NCBI RefSeq assembly: GCF_022213955.1
Contig: NZ_JAKNTW010000001.1
Location: forward strand, 310,001-374,000
Direction of reading: 5' to 3'
DNA length: 64,000 nucleotides
Source: Dolomitihabitans soli
GTDB taxonomy: Bacteria > Actinomycetota > Actinomycetes > Streptosporangiales > Streptosporangiaceae
Positions 1 through 10,355 of the stretch are shown here, in pieces (the first letter of the stretch is position 1; each line of letters begins with the position of its first letter). Position numbers and translations under genes: made by a program. The notes under the pieces are model-generated. The model saw only the letters and a program-made list of their open reading frames with translations, made no database searches and was not told the origin of the DNA.

Positions 1-503
1 ACCAGATGGTCGACGAGGACGCCGAGCCGTCTGCCGGGCCCCGGCTCGAATTCGGCCACGATCGCGGGGAGATCGTCGACGCCCTCCAGGTATTCCACGA
101 CGACACCCTCTACCCGCAGGTCGTGGCCCCAGATCTTCTCGACCAGCGCCGCGTCGTGCACGCCCTCGACGTAGATGCGGCTCTCCCTGGCCACCCTGGC
201 GCGCAACCCCGTCACGGCGATCGAGCCGGAGGCGCTCCGGCCGGGCCCGCTGACAGCCGGCCGGGGGCGCAGCAGGGTGACCGGCTTGCCGTCCAGCAGG
301 AACGCGGCCGGTGCCAGCGGGAACACCCGCCGGCGGCCGAACCGGTCCTCCAAGGTGACGGCCTCCTTGTCGCAGGCCACCACCGCCCCGCAGAACCCGC
401 TGTCGGGATCCTCCACCACCAGATCGCGCTCCGCGGGAATCTGGGGGATCTGGCCTTTCTTCGGCCGCCGCCAATCGCCGGTCAGCACGTCACGCCCGTA
501 CAT
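1..503 (-). CDS. DUF3097 family protein, C-terminus cut by window edge
   Basis: Leftward reading from ATG at 503 opens MYGRDVLTGDWRRPKK and stays open to the left edge (at least 167 residues), so only the C-terminus is missing. The opening, a central basic segment and a later VEGVHDAALVEKIWGHDLR stretch match the actinobacterial DUF3097 family. The VEGxxDA pattern resembles a Toprim-like metal-binding motif, but no function is established for the family. Position beside hrcA-dnaJ is the usual actinomycete arrangement. The frame is judged from protein-like composition; the competing rightward frames here look like shadows. Confidence 0.8.
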   Translation of the reverse strand, partial: MYGRDVLTGDWRRPKKGQIPQIPAERDLVVEDPDSGFCGAVVACDKEAVTLEDRFGRRRVFPLAPAAFLLDGKPVTLLRPRPAVSGPGRSASGSIAVTGLRARVARESRIYVEGVHDAALVEKIWGHDLRVEGVVVEYLEGVDDLPAIVAEFEPGPGRRLGVLVDHL

Positions 504-530
504 ATCAGGTGACGCTAGCAAAACACGCGA

Positions 531-1457
531 TCACCCGGTGGCCATGCGGTTGCGCGCGCCCTTCCGCCGTACGAGGACGACGATCGTCACGATGATCGCG
601 AACAGCAGCCCGGCGGCGGGCACCAGGACGAACACGAGCGCGGCCCCGCCGATCGAGCCCGCCAGCGAGCCGAGGTTCCTGCCCACGCCGAAACGGACGT
701 CGCCGGCCTGGTCGGCGGTGCACGCGATCTTGTAACTGCCCGGCTCGGTGATGCCGATGTCGAGGATGTGCGTCCAGGTGGTCCCCGCGCTGGTGACGGT
801 CTGGGAGACGTTCGAGCGGTTGAGTCTGGCCTGCTTGCCGCCGCCGTCGATCGTGCACCGGTAGCTGACGTTGCGGGCGGTGGCGATGTAGACGGCGGCC
901 CCGTCGGCGGGGTCGAGGGCCACCGTCGCGGCCTCACCGCTGCGGAACGCGTTGGCGGGCGCGGCACTGTTCACCCCGGAGACGACCCCGGTGAGGAAGA
1001 CGACGACGCCGACGACGCCGCACAGGACCGCGATCACCCACGCGATCACCACCCAGGTCAGCCGCGGCCTGATCTGCCGCTTGTCAGGACCGGGGTACTG
1101 CCCGCCGTGCTCCGGACCGGCGGCCCCGAACGGCGGAGGCGGCGGCCCGCCGTACTGGGGCTGCCCGTACTGGGGCTGCCCGTATTGAGACTGCCCGTAT
1201 TGAGATTGAGACTGTCCGTACGAGGGCTGTCCGTACGAGGGCTGCCCGTACGGGGGCGGGTCGTGCTGAGGCTCGCCGTATTGTGGATTGCCGTATTGGG
1301 GGGCGCCCTGCGGAGGCGTCCCGTAGGGTGACGGGTTCGACGGGGGCGGATAAGAAGAAGGGGACCCGTACGGCGGTGCGGGAGGGGGCGTGGCCTGCGA
1401 CGGACGGGGCACACGAGTGGTGCGGTCGTGCTCACCCTCGGGAGGATTGTCGCTCAT
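531..1457 (-). CDS. Pro/Tyr/Gln-rich membrane protein of unknown function
   Basis: A 308-residue protein starting [16 protein letters not shown] at ATG 1457. An upstream in-frame extension exists but looks non-coding. Roughly residues 30-110 are a low-complexity cytoplasmic tail with repeated YGQPQYG-type units. A membrane helix follows ([20 protein letters not shown]), then an extracytoplasmic domain of about 110 residues with two cysteines (YRCTIDGG and YKIACTA) that could form a disulfide, then a second helix near the C-terminus ending in basic residues. The proline/tyrosine-rich tail plus two helices is common in actinobacterial envelope proteins; no specific role can be assigned. Confidence 0.8.
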   Translation of the reverse strand: MSDNPPEGEHDRTTRVPRPSQATPPPAPPYGSPSSYPPPSNPSPYGTPPQGAPQYGNPQYGEPQHDPPPYGQPSYGQPSYGQSQSQYGQSQYGQPQYGQPQYGGPPPPPFGAAGPEHGGQYPGPDKRQIRPRLTWVVIAWVIAVLCGVVGVVVFLTGVVSGVNSAAPANAFRSGEAATVALDPADGAAVYIATARNVSYRCTIDGGGKQARLNRSNVSQTVTSAGTTWTHILDIGITEPGSYKIACTADQAGDVRFGVGRNLGSLAGSIGGAALVFVLVPAAGLLFAIIVTIVVLVRRKGARNRMATG

Positions 1458-1568
1458 ATCGACGAGTGTGGACCACCTTGCCTGGCGCCGGAAGGCGTCC
1501 GGTGCGGCGGTCCTCGGGAGATCGTTACCTGACCGCGTTATCGCGCTGCCTGTGTCGTGGCCGTACAC

Positions 1569-1595
1569 TTGGCACTCGGGAACACAGAGTGCCAG
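1569..1595 (+). promoter_or_regulatory. CIRCE operator for HrcA
   Basis: TTGGCACTC at 1569-1577 and GAGTGCCAG at 1587-1595 are inverted repeats separated by 9 bp, matching the CIRCE consensus TTAGCACTC-N9-GAGTGCTAA in spacing and in most arm positions. It lies 40-75 bp upstream of hrcA, where HrcA is expected to repress its own operon. A TACACT hexamer at 1564-1569 could be the -10 box. Confidence 0.9.
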
Positions 1596-1644
1596 ACCTG
1601 GCGTTTCTCAGTGGACCGATGCGGATCGCAGGGAGGTGAGCACG

Positions 1645-2661
1645 TTGGTCGACGACCGCAAGCTCGCGGTGCTCCGCGCCATCGTCGAGGACTATGTGTC
1701 CACCAACGAGCCGGTGGGGTCGAAGGCGATAACCGAGCGGCATAATCTGGGCGTCTCGCCCGCGACCATCAGAAACGACATGGCGGTCCTGGAAGAACAG
1801 GGTTACATCGCCCAGCCCCACACGAGCGCGGGCAGGGTGCCGACCGACAAGGGATACCGGCTGTTCGTCGACCGGCTCTCACAGATCAAGCCGCTGTCCG
1901 GGGCCGAGCGGCGGGCCATCGAGACCTTCCTCGCCGGCGCGGTCGACCTCGACGACGTGGTCATGCGCACGGTGCGGCTGCTCGCGCAGCTCACCCGGCA
2001 GGTCGCGGTGGTGCAGTATCCGACGATCACCCACTCCAAGGTCCGCCATGTGGAGTTGGTGCCGTTGACCGACCGCCGGGTGATGCTGGTGCTCATCACC
2101 AACACCGGCAGGGTCGACCAGCGGGTGATCGAGCTGCCCGAGGTGATCGACGAGACGCGCATCGCGCACCTGCGCGCGGTGCTCAACGCCTGCCTCGACG
2201 GCTGTGGGTTGAACCAGGTCCCCGAGACGGTGGCGGACCTGCCGGAGCGGGTGCCGGCGGAGGACCGGCCGGTCGCGGCGACGATCCTGTCGGTGCTGCT
2301 GGAGACGCTCGTGGAGCGGCATGATGAGAAGATCGTCTTTGCCGGGGCGGCCAACCTCGCGGCGGCGGGCGACTTCACCGTCGGCCTGCGCGATGTGCTG
2401 GAGGCGCTGGAAGAGCAGGTGGTGTTGATGCGCCTGCTCGGTGAGACCTCCGACACGACCGCGATAACTGTGCGGATCGGGTCGGAGAACCCCTATACCG
2501 GACTTCGCGGCACGTCCATCGTGGCCGCCGGATACGGTTCGGGCGGCAAGCAACTGGCCCGGCTCGGAGTGCTGGGCCCGACACGTATGGACTATCCGGT
2601 GACGATGGGCGCGGTGCGCGCAGTGGCACGTTACGTCAGCCAGATCCTGGCTGCATCTTAA
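1645..2661 (+). CDS. hrcA: Heat-inducible transcriptional repressor HrcA
   Basis: HrcA is the repressor that binds CIRCE elements and controls class I heat-shock genes. The N-terminal winged helix includes [23 protein letters not shown] and the family-typical [16 protein letters not shown]; the C-terminal two thirds is the dimerisation and GAF-like domain. Length (338 residues) is normal. TTG 1645 is preferred because GGGAGG at 1631-1636 sits 8 nt upstream; an in-frame GTG at 1636 would add three residues but overlaps that Shine-Dalgarno. A CIRCE element lies just upstream, indicating autoregulation, and dnaJ follows 11 nt after the stop. Confidence 0.95.
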   Translation: MVDDRKLAVLRAIVEDYVSTNEPVGSKAITERHNLGVSPATIRNDMAVLEEQGYIAQPHTSAGRVPTDKGYRLFVDRLSQIKPLSGAERRAIETFLAGAVDLDDVVMRTVRLLAQLTRQVAVVQYPTITHSKVRHVELVPLTDRRVMLVLITNTGRVDQRVIELPEVIDETRIAHLRAVLNACLDGCGLNQVPETVADLPERVPAEDRPVAATILSVLLETLVERHDEKIVFAGAANLAAAGDFTVGLRDVLEALEEQVVLMRLLGETSDTTAITVRIGSENPYTGLRGTSIVAAGYGSGGKQLARLGVLGPTRMDYPVTMGAVRAVARYVSQILAAS

Positions 2662-2672
2662 GAGGTCGATAA

Positions 2673-3812
2673 GTGGCTAAGAGCGACTACTACGGCACCC
2701 TCGGGGTGCGCCGCGACGCCAGTCCGGAAGAGATCAAAAAGGCGTACCGCAGGTTGGCGCGCGAGCTCCATCCCGACGTGAACCCTGACCCCGCCACCCA
2801 GGAGCGGTTCAAGGAGATCACCCAGGCCTACGAGGTCCTGTCCGATCCCCAGAAACGCCAGATGCACGACCTCGGCGCCGACCCGTTCGCCGCCGGCGCG
2901 GGAGCCGGCGCGGGCGGATTCGGGGCGGGCTTCCCGTTCAGCGACATCATGGACGCGTTCTTCGGCCAGGCGGGCGCCGGCGCCCGGGGGCCGCGCTCGC
3001 GGGCCCGCCGTGGCCGCAACGCCACCATCAGGCTGGAGCTGGACCTGCGCGAGTCGGGCTTCGGCACGACCCGTGAGCTGGTCGTGGACACCGCCGTGCT
3101 CTGCGAGATCTGCCAGGGCTCGGGAGCCGCCTCGGGCACCCACCCGGACACCTGTGACATGTGTCACGGGCGCGGCGAGGTGTCGCAGGTCACCAGGTCC
3201 TTCCTCGGCCAGGTGATGACCTCGCGTCCGTGCCCGCAGTGCGGCGGCTTCGGGTCGATCATCCGTAACCCGTGCCAGGAGTGCTCGGGCGACGGCCGGG
3301 TCCGCACCCGCCGTACGATCAAGGTGCGCATCCCCGCGGGTGTGGAGGACGGCACCCACATCCAGCTCGCGGGCGAGGGCGAGATCGGTCCCGGCGGCGG
3401 TCCGCCCGGCGACCTGTTCCTGGAGATCGTCGAGAAGCCGCACGACGTGTTCGAGCGGCGGGGCGACGACCTGCACTGCACCGTGCAGATCCCGATGACC
3501 GCCGCCGCGCTCGGCACGATCCTCACCGTCGAGACCCTCGACGGGAAGGAGGAGATCGACATGCGCCCCGGCACCCAGTCGGGACAGGTCCTCCCGCTCT
3601 ACGGCAGGGGCGTGCAACGGCTCAACGAGTCCGGGCGCGGCGACCTCCTGATCCACGTCAACGTGGAGACCCCGCAGCGTCTCGACCCCGAGCAGGAGGA
3701 GTTGCTCCGCGAGCTGGCCAAGCTGCGCGGCGAGGAACGGCCGACCGGCAAGTTCGCCCCCGGCCAGCAGGGCTTCTTCTCGCGCCTGAGAGACGCCTTC
3801 AACGGCCGATGA
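2673..3812 (+). CDS. dnaJ: Molecular chaperone DnaJ (HrcA-linked paralogue)
   Basis: DnaJ stimulates the ATPase of DnaK and hands it unfolded clients. The 379-residue protein starts at GTG 2673. It has an N-terminal J domain with the HPD triad (ELHPDVNPD, about residue 33), a Gly/Ala/Phe-rich linker, four CxxCxGxG zinc repeats ([32 protein letters not shown]) and the C-terminal substrate-binding domain. It is the copy that actinomycetes keep next to hrcA rather than the dnaK-grpE-linked copy. Its stop overlaps the rsmE start (ATGA), so the genes are probably co-translated. Confidence 0.96.
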   Translation: MAKSDYYGTLGVRRDASPEEIKKAYRRLARELHPDVNPDPATQERFKEITQAYEVLSDPQKRQMHDLGADPFAAGAGAGAGGFGAGFPFSDIMDAFFGQAGAGARGPRSRARRGRNATIRLELDLRESGFGTTRELVVDTAVLCEICQGSGAASGTHPDTCDMCHGRGEVSQVTRSFLGQVMTSRPCPQCGGFGSIIRNPCQECSGDGRVRTRRTIKVRIPAGVEDGTHIQLAGEGEIGPGGGPPGDLFLEIVEKPHDVFERRGDDLHCTVQIPMTAAALGTILTVETLDGKEEIDMRPGTQSGQVLPLYGRGVQRLNESGRGDLLIHVNVETPQRLDPEQEELLRELAKLRGEERPTGKFAPGQQGFFSRLRDAFNGR

Positions 3813-4540
3813 CCGTGCCCGTGTTCCTCGCCGACGAGGAGCGGCTGGCCCTCGACGAGATCGTCCTCGACGGTCCGGAGGGACGGCACGCCGCGACCGT
3901 GCGGCGGCTGCGCGCCGGGGAGCGGCTCGACCTGACCGACGGCGCCGGGCGAGTCGCCGAGTGCGTCGTGACCGACGTGCTCAAGGACTCCCTGCGGCTG
4001 GCGGTGTCGCGCCGCTACGAGGTGCCCGCGCCCGCTCCCCGGCTGGTCGTCGTGCAGGGGCTGCCGAAGGGCGACCGCGGTGAGCTCGCGGTGGAGATGA
4101 TGACCGAGGTGGGCGTCGACGTCATCGTGCCCTGGGCCGCGGCCAGGTCGATCACGCAGTGGAAGGGCGAGCGGGCGGGCAAGGCGCTGGCCCGCTGGCG
4201 GAGCACCGCCAGGGAGGCGGGAAAGCAGGCGCGGAGGTTTCACCTGCCGGAGGTGACCGAGCCGGCCACCACCGCGGCGGTCGCCTCGCTGATCTCCGCG
4301 GCTTCGCTCGGGGTGGTGCTGCACGAGGACGCGGTCAGCGCCCTGTCGAGCGTGCCGCTGCCGGCCGGGGGAGACATCGTCGTGGTCGTCGGCCCGGAAG
4401 GCGGGATCACCGATGAGGAGACCGAGCGGCTGAGCGCCTCGGGCGCCGTGCCCGCGCTGCTGGGCCCGACGGTGCTGCGCACCTCGACGGCCGGGGTCGC
4501 GGCGGCCGCGGTGCTGCAGACCCGCACCGGCCGCTGGTGA
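3809..4540 (+). CDS. rsmE: 16S rRNA (uracil-1498-N3)-methyltransferase RsmE
   Basis: RsmE methylates N3 of U1498 in the 30S decoding region using SAM. The 243-residue protein has an N-terminal PUA-like domain ([20 protein letters not shown]) and a C-terminal SPOUT fold whose knot carries [14 protein letters not shown] and the terminal [16 protein letters not shown] motif. ATG 3809 overlaps the dnaJ stop. Size and neighbours are standard for the family. Confidence 0.95.
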   Translation: MTVPVFLADEERLALDEIVLDGPEGRHAATVRRLRAGERLDLTDGAGRVAECVVTDVLKDSLRLAVSRRYEVPAPAPRLVVVQGLPKGDRGELAVEMMTEVGVDVIVPWAAARSITQWKGERAGKALARWRSTAREAGKQARRFHLPEVTEPATTAAVASLISAASLGVVLHEDAVSALSSVPLPAGGDIVVVVGPEGGITDEETERLSASGAVPALLGPTVLRTSTAGVAAAAVLQTRTGRW

Positions 4541-4682
4541 CCGGTCAGCGGCGGCGCGGCGGACTTCGCGTCGGCTGAGGCCGGTCCGGCCTGGTGGTGG
4601 CGCACACCCGCGTCGGCCGTTCTGGGGCGCAGGGGAGCCGTCGGCGGGCGGGCCGGGGATGTCACGGGCCCGCGTCGGCCGG

Positions 4683-5357
4683 TCAGGGAAGCGGAAGCGG
4701 CGTGCCGCTGAGACTCATCATCGGCGTCTGCTGCTCCGTCTCCGTCGGTGTGGGGTGGGACGGCGGGCACTCCTCTGGCGGGCAGGAGTCGCCGGGCGTC
4801 GGGACCTCCGCCGACGGAGTGGGCGTCGGAGTGGGGGTCGGGGTGGACTCGGTCGGGCACGAGCCGGGTTCGCCGGGGGTGCGTGCGGGGACCTCGGTGG
4901 GCTCCGCCGTACCCGTCGGGCACGAGGTGCTCGGGGTGGGGGTCGGCGTCTGCGGGCGGACCGTCGCCGTCTTCGTCCGGCCGCTCGGCGTGGGCTCCGG
5001 CGTGGGCGAGACGGGCGGCCTGGGCGCCACGCTCGTGGCCGGCGGCAGCAGCGGGGAACGCGCGGTCGCCCCGATCTCCGGGGCGTTCGTCTCGTCGTCG
5101 ACCACGGCCACCTCGCTGTTGTTCGGCGGTGACTCCTGGTCGCGGAGCTGGGGGACGGCGATGACGACCGCTGCCGCGACGAGAACCGCGCCGGCCGCGG
5201 AGGCGGCGGCCCGCCACCAGATCAGCCCGCGCGCGCCACGTTCGTCGATGCGGGCACGGATGATCTCCAGCCCGTCCGGGGAGGGAACGACCGCGTCCGC
5301 CTCCGCACGGAGGGCACGGCGAAGAACCTCGCCGTACTCGTCGGGGGACTCGGTCAT
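4683..5357 (-). CDS. Membrane protein, probable regulatory partner of the adjacent ECF sigma factor
   Basis: A 224-residue protein starting MTESPDEYGEVLRRAL. Residues 1-45 are a charged cytoplasmic segment, followed by one transmembrane helix (about 48-70, AAASAAGAVLVAAAVVIAV) and an extracytoplasmic tail that becomes almost pure Pro/Thr/Ser/Val (TPTPTPSTS-type) to the end. Its ATG overlaps the sigma-factor stop, which argues that it works with that sigma factor, as single-helix anti-sigma or cofactor proteins often do. No canonical zinc-containing anti-sigma motif (HxxxCxxC) is present, so the anti-sigma role is an inference from position and topology. Confidence 0.75.
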   Translation of the reverse strand: MTESPDEYGEVLRRALRAEADAVVPSPDGLEIIRARIDERGARGLIWWRAAASAAGAVLVAAAVVIAVPQLRDQESPPNNSEVAVVDDETNAPEIGATARSPLLPPATSVAPRPPVSPTPEPTPSGRTKTATVRPQTPTPTPSTSCPTGTAEPTEVPARTPGEPGSCPTESTPTPTPTPTPSAEVPTPGDSCPPEECPPSHPTPTETEQQTPMMSLSGTPLPLP

Positions 5358-5962
5358 GACAACTGCTCCAGACCGGTACGTAGGGCGGCCATGCCGCGGG
5401 CCGTGTGGCTCTTCACCGCGCCCTTGCTGATGCCCATCGCGTTGGCGATCTCAGCTTCGGACAGGTCACCGTAATACCGTAGAACCAGGGCTTCTCGCTG
5501 GCGTGTCGGCAGTTTTCGCAGTGCTTCGATCACTGCCGTTCTCTCAAGCTCGCCGATCGCTCCGTTCTCCGCGCTCGGCGCGTCGGGTAACCCCTTGGGC
5601 GCGTACTTCTCGACCACCGCGCGGTGGCGGAGCACGGAACGGGATCTGTTGACGACCGATTGACGCAGGTAGGCGAGTGCCTTGTCGGGATCGCGCAGTC
5701 TGCGCCAGGCGCCGTGAATGGCGACGAAGGCATCCTGCACGACCTCTTCCGCGGTCGCGTTGTCGCGGACGAGCAACACAGCGAGACGCACCAGTGACCG
5801 ATAGTGCGCACTGTACAGCGCAGTCACGGCCGCGTCGGCATCCCATCCGACGGTCACCGCCCCGAGCGATCTATCGGCCAGAAGGGTCTCGGAGGTCACA
5901 TCAGTGGGACGCGCGGGGTCCGCAGAGGGTTTACTACGGTCTTCCGGTTCATTAGGGGGCAT
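5354..5962 (-). CDS. ECF RNA polymerase sigma factor, SigE family
   Basis: Promoter-specificity subunit. From ATG 5962 (MPPNEPEDRSKPSADPA) it is 202 residues. Region 2 carries YRSLVRLAVLLVRDNATAEE and VVQDAFVAIHGAWRRL; region 4 is the helix-turn-helix LPTRQREALVLRYYGDLSEA with AMGISKGAVKSHTARGM. The layout fits the actinobacterial SigE-like ECF group rather than group 1-2 sigma factors. An in-frame extension to 6082 exists but looks non-coding. The gene overlaps the downstream membrane protein by 4 nt. Confidence 0.9.
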   Translation of the reverse strand: MPPNEPEDRSKPSADPARPTDVTSETLLADRSLGAVTVGWDADAAVTALYSAHYRSLVRLAVLLVRDNATAEEVVQDAFVAIHGAWRRLRDPDKALAYLRQSVVNRSRSVLRHRAVVEKYAPKGLPDAPSAENGAIGELERTAVIEALRKLPTRQREALVLRYYGDLSEAEIANAMGISKGAVKSHTARGMAALRTGLEQLS

Positions 5963-6075
5963 GACCCAGTCGTGTCCTCGCCGGTGGCCTCGCCCGAATT
6001 CTGTTTTCGCTGCGTTGTTGCACAGACACCCTATCCGGATGGATCTTCCCTCGCAGCCCCACGACTGGTTACCGA

Positions 6076-6102
6076 TTGGCAACAGCCCCCGACCGCTAGG
6101 CT
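6076..6102 (+). promoter_or_regulatory. Candidate promoter of a leaderless HIT transcript
   Basis: TTGGCA at 6076-6081 and TAGGCT at 6097-6102 are spaced 15 nt, and the predicted transcription start falls on the GTG start codon at 6109. No Shine-Dalgarno is visible. The spacing is slightly short, so confidence is limited. Confidence 0.4.
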
Positions 6103-6108
6103 GTGCAC

Positions 6109-6456
6109 GTGGTGACCGACTGCCTCTTCTGTAAGATCGCGGCCAACGAGATCCCGGCCGAGCTCGTCTACGAGACCGAGCGCACGCTGGCCTTCCGTGA
6201 TGTCAACCCGCAGGCTCCGACGCACGTGCTGGTGATCACGAAGGCCCATCACGCCGACGCCGCGGCGCTGGCGGAGGCCGACGAGGGGCTGGCCGACGAG
6301 GTCGTCAAGACCGCCCATGCCGTCGCCGTGCGGGAGGGGACCGCCGAGTCCGGCTACCGTCTGGTGTTCAACACCGGCCCCGCGGCCGGCCAGACGGTCC
6401 CCCATGTGCACTGTCACGTGCTGGGCGGTCGTGATCTGGGCTGGCCGCCGGGCTGA
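6109..6456 (+). CDS. HIT domain nucleotide hydrolase
   Basis: A histidine-triad protein of about 115 residues, of the family that hydrolyses nucleoside phosphoramidates and dinucleoside polyphosphates. The N-terminus has the CLFCKIAANEIPAE pattern (Cys pair typical of HINT-like members) and the C-terminus has the catalytic HVHCHVLGG triad. Possible starts are GTG 6103, 6109 or 6112; none has a Shine-Dalgarno, and 6109 fits a leaderless transcript. It sits upstream of phoH-ybeY, as in many actinomycetes. Confidence 0.92.
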   Translation: MVTDCLFCKIAANEIPAELVYETERTLAFRDVNPQAPTHVLVITKAHHADAAALAEADEGLADEVVKTAHAVAVREGTAESGYRLVFNTGPAAGQTVPHVHCHVLGGRDLGWPPG

Positions 6457-6520
6457 GCGCTACCATGACTCTTGAGAACCGTGCCTAATCCGGGAGGCGA
6501 ACAGGCCGCCAGGCCTGCCC

Positions 6521-7560
<1,040 letters not shown>

Positions 7561-7561
<1 letters not shown>

Positions 7562-8040
7562 TGAGCGTAGAGGTGGCCAACGAGTCGGGCGTCGAGGTCG
7601 ACGAGCGCGCACTGGTCGGGCTCGCCGGGCACGTGCTGGCGCAGATGGGCATCCATCCGCTGGCGGAGCTGTCCATCGTCATCGTCGACGAGCCGGCGAT
7701 GACCGAGCTGCACGAGCGGTGGATGGGCGAGCCGGGCCCGACGGACGTCCTGGCCTTCCCGATGGACGAGCTGCGCCCCGGGTCGGGCGCCGGACGGCAG
7801 GACGAGGACGCGTCCGCCGATCCGGCCCTGCTCGGCGATGTCGTGCTCTGCCCGCAGGTGGCTGCCAAGCAGGCGGCCGAGGCCGGTCACGGCACGAAGG
7901 ACGAGCTGGAGCTGCTCTGCACACACGGAATCCTGCACCTGCTTGGTTACGACCATGCCGAGCCCGAGGAGCACGCCGAGATGTTCGGGCTGCAGGGTGA
8001 GTTGCTCGAGTCGTGGCGGGGGGTGCGGCCGGAACGGTGA
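7561..8040 (+). CDS. ybeY: Endoribonuclease / rRNA maturation factor YbeY
   Basis: A metal-dependent single-strand endoribonuclease required for 16S rRNA 3' processing and 70S quality control. The protein is 159 residues and carries the zinc-binding [17 protein letters not shown] signature (HxxxHxxxxxH) near the C-terminus. ATG 7561 overlaps the phoH stop; a GTG one codon earlier is also possible. The stop overlaps the next gene (GTGA). Confidence 0.95.
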
Positions 8041-9341
8041 GTTCCGCCAACGGATGGTTGCTCTCGGCCGTCGTTCTCGTCGTGATCGGCGGCCTCATCG
8101 CCAGTGCGGAGACAGCGCTGGCGCGGATCTCCAGGGTGCGTGCCGACGAGTTCGCCAGGGAGGGCCGCCGGGGCGCCAAGCGCCTGCAGGCCGTCGTGGC
8201 GGATCCGCCGCGCTACCTCAACCTGCTGCTTCTGCTGAGGCTGAGCTGCGAGCTCATCTCCACGGTGATCGCCACGCTGCTCTTCATCGACCTGCTCGGT
8301 GACCAGGGCTGGGCGTACGCCTCGGCGGCCGCCCTGATGATCCTGGTCAGCTATGTGATCGTCGGCGTCTCCCCGCGGACCCTGGGCCGTCAGCACGCCG
8401 AGCCGATCGCCCTGGCGAGCGCTCCGATCGTGTCCGGGCTGACCCGCATCTTCGGGCCGTTGCCCCAGCTGCTCATTCTGCTGGGCAACGCGCTGACCCC
8501 CGGCAAGGGCTTCCGCGAGGGCCCCTTCACCTCCGAGGCCGAGCTGCGCGACCTGGTCGACCTGGCCGAGGAGCGCAGGGTCATCGAGCCGGACGAGCGC
8601 GAGATGATCCACTCGGTCTTCGAGCTGGGCGACACCCTTGTCCGCGAGGTGATGGTGCCCCGCACCGACATGGTCTTCATCGAGCGCGGCAAGACGCTCG
8701 ACCAGGCGCTTTCGCTCGCCCTGCGCAGCGGCTTCTCGCGCATCCCCGTCGTCGGTGAGAACGAGGACGACGTGATCGGCATCGCCTATCTCAAGGACGT
8801 CGTCCGCCGCGGCCACGAGGCGGCGGTGGACGGTCCGGCGGAGAAGATCGAGTCGCTCATGCGCCCGGCCACCTATGTGCCGGAGAGCAAGCCCATCGAC
8901 CAGCTCCTGCGCGAGATGCAGGCCAGGCAGATCCATCTGGCCATCGTCATCGACGAGTACGGCGGCACGGCCGGGCTGGTCACGATCGAGGACGTGCTGG
9001 AGGAGATCGTCGGTGAGATCGCCGACGAGTACGACCAGGAGGCCCCCCGCGTCGAATGGCTGGCCGACGGGGCGGTGCGGGTGACGGCCCGGCTGACGGT
9101 GAGCGAGCTGGGCGAGCTGTTCGACTGCGAGATCGACGTGGACGACGTCGAGACGGTCGGCGGATTGCTGGCGCACGCGCTCGGCCGGGTGCCGATCGCC
9201 GGCTCCGAAGCCGTGGTCGAGGGCCTGACGCTCACCGCCGAGAGCCTCGCGGGGCGGCGTAACCGGATCAGCACCGTGGTGGTGCGCAGGGCGGGTCCGG
9301 CATGGCACAACGGGGTCAAGGCAGGCGCGGAGCACGAGTGA
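8037..9341 (+). CDS. Hemolysin-like CNNM / CBS-pair / CorC_HlyC membrane protein
   Basis: A 434-residue membrane protein of the family linked to Mg2+/Co2+ export. The N-terminal CNNM domain has about four helices ([20 protein letters not shown] and [18 protein letters not shown] among them). A CBS pair follows ([20 protein letters not shown] and [20 protein letters not shown]), with [20 protein letters not shown], then the C-terminal CorC_HlyC module. GTG 8037 overlaps the ybeY stop; an earlier GTG at 8013 would lengthen the overlap. Despite the hemolysin name, transport or ion sensing is the likelier role. Confidence 0.9.
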   Translation: MSSANGWLLSAVVLVVIGGLIASAETALARISRVRADEFAREGRRGAKRLQAVVADPPRYLNLLLLLRLSCELISTVIATLLFIDLLGDQGWAYASAAALMILVSYVIVGVSPRTLGRQHAEPIALASAPIVSGLTRIFGPLPQLLILLGNALTPGKGFREGPFTSEAELRDLVDLAEERRVIEPDEREMIHSVFELGDTLVREVMVPRTDMVFIERGKTLDQALSLALRSGFSRIPVVGENEDDVIGIAYLKDVVRRGHEAAVDGPAEKIESLMRPATYVPESKPIDQLLREMQARQIHLAIVIDEYGGTAGLVTIEDVLEEIVGEIADEYDQEAPRVEWLADGAVRVTARLTVSELGELFDCEIDVDDVETVGGLLAHALGRVPIAGSEAVVEGLTLTAESLAGRRNRISTVVVRRAGPAWHNGVKAGAEHE

Positions 9342-9526
9342 CCTGGACCGCAACCGTTCTTCAAGCGTTCTGCAAGCGGTTTGGGTGATTCTTTGATCGC
9401 AAGGCCCGCCCATCGCGGGTCGTGCGGGGGGATCTGAGTGCCGGAAGGGGTTCGCGGCACAAGGATTCCGGGGGGTAGGGAGCGGCGTCGCGGTCTGCTA
9501 GCCGGCCGGGGCGCAGCTCAGTACTA

Positions 9527-9565
9527 AGGGTGCTCTCTCCTGTGTTGGGCGGGTGAGAGCACCCT
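9527..9565. terminator. Perfect 11-bp stem-loop (terminator or leader element)
   Basis: AGGGTGCTCTC at 9527-9537 pairs perfectly with GAGAGCACCCT at 9555-9565 around a 17-nt loop. There is no T-tract. It lies in the 298-nt gap between the CNNM/CBS gene and the next lipoprotein gene, so it may terminate the upstream operon or act in the 5' leader of the lipoprotein. Nothing else was recognised in the gap. Confidence 0.55.
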
Positions 9566-9639
9566 AAGCACGTCCCGTGGATTGCCGCGTCGCCGCCGGG
9601 GAAGAACTGCGAGCGGGGATCTTCGGGGATGGGGTTGCT

Positions 9640-10317
9640 GTGCGGATTGCCGGAGTCATCGTGCTCTGTGGGCTGCTCGGGGGTTGCGGCTCGGGGATCG
9701 CGGTCTACGCCGGCTCCTCGCCCGCCGTGGAACGGGCCAGGATCCGCGAACTCCTGCACGACGTGCCGAACCTTCCCGACGGATTCTCCGGCCGGGTGCG
9801 CGACGGGTGGACGGCCCCTTTCCACGTCGCGAGCAGATCGTGCCGGGTCGCGTTCGACACCGTGGCCGGTCGGCCGCCCAGGCGGTTCCTGCGCACGCAC
9901 GCCGAGGTGACCTTTCAGGGCAACGGCCTCGGAGAACGCGCGGGCGCGAGCGTGGCCAGCTACTCGGAGGACGCCGCGGCGGGTTTCGAGGCGATCGAGG
10001 ACGCGCTGCGCGACTGCTCGGCCGTCACGGCCGGCAACGCCACCTCGCTCACCCTCACCAGCCTCCCGATCGCCGAGACCGGTGACGCGATCACGGCCAC
10101 CCGGCTGCGCGGCCACCTGAAGGGGTACCCGTACGAGATGCACCTCGTCTTCGTCCAGGCCGGCGAGGCGCTGATCTCGGTCGTGCACGCCGCCCTCGGC
10201 AGGGCCGACCCGCTTCGCACCGAGCAACTGGTCCATGCCGTGACGGCCACGATGACCGGCGAAGCCCCGGCGACTGCCGCCGTGGCGGGCGCCACGATCG
10301 GCGGCGGGGACCGGTGA
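9640..10317 (+). CDS. Putative lipoprotein of unknown function
   Basis: A 225-residue protein if started at GTG 9640, which has GGGGATGGGG 5 nt upstream. The N-terminus VRIAGVIVLCGLLGGC is a lipoprotein signal peptide with LGGC lipobox (Cys about residue 16-17). The mature part has two cysteines (SRSCRVAF and LRDCSAV) that could pair. The overall pattern loosely recalls the extracellular sensor domains seen in PknH-like kinases and related lipoproteins, but this is only an impression. An in-frame extension to 9577 lacks a signal peptide at its start. Confidence 0.75.
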   Translation: MRIAGVIVLCGLLGGCGSGIAVYAGSSPAVERARIRELLHDVPNLPDGFSGRVRDGWTAPFHVASRSCRVAFDTVAGRPPRRFLRTHAEVTFQGNGLGERAGASVASYSEDAAAGFEAIEDALRDCSAVTAGNATSLTLTSLPIAETGDAITATRLRGHLKGYPYEMHLVFVQAGEALISVVHAALGRADPLRTEQLVHAVTATMTGEAPATAAVAGATIGGGDR

Positions 10318-10355
10318 CGGCCAAGGTGAGCGGCGAAGCTTAGTAACCTGGTGCC

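Noticed and set aside
6-735. Rightward open frames at the left edge
   Set aside because: Their products are Arg/Pro/Ala-rich shadows; the leftward frame encodes a protein with DUF3097 features and the next leftward gene has clear membrane helices.
9342-9640. c-di-AMP (ydaO-like) riboswitch in the gap before the lipoprotein gene
   Set aside because: The gap has several GC hairpins but I could not align the conserved ydaO core, and the downstream gene is not an Rpf-type cell-wall hydrolase.
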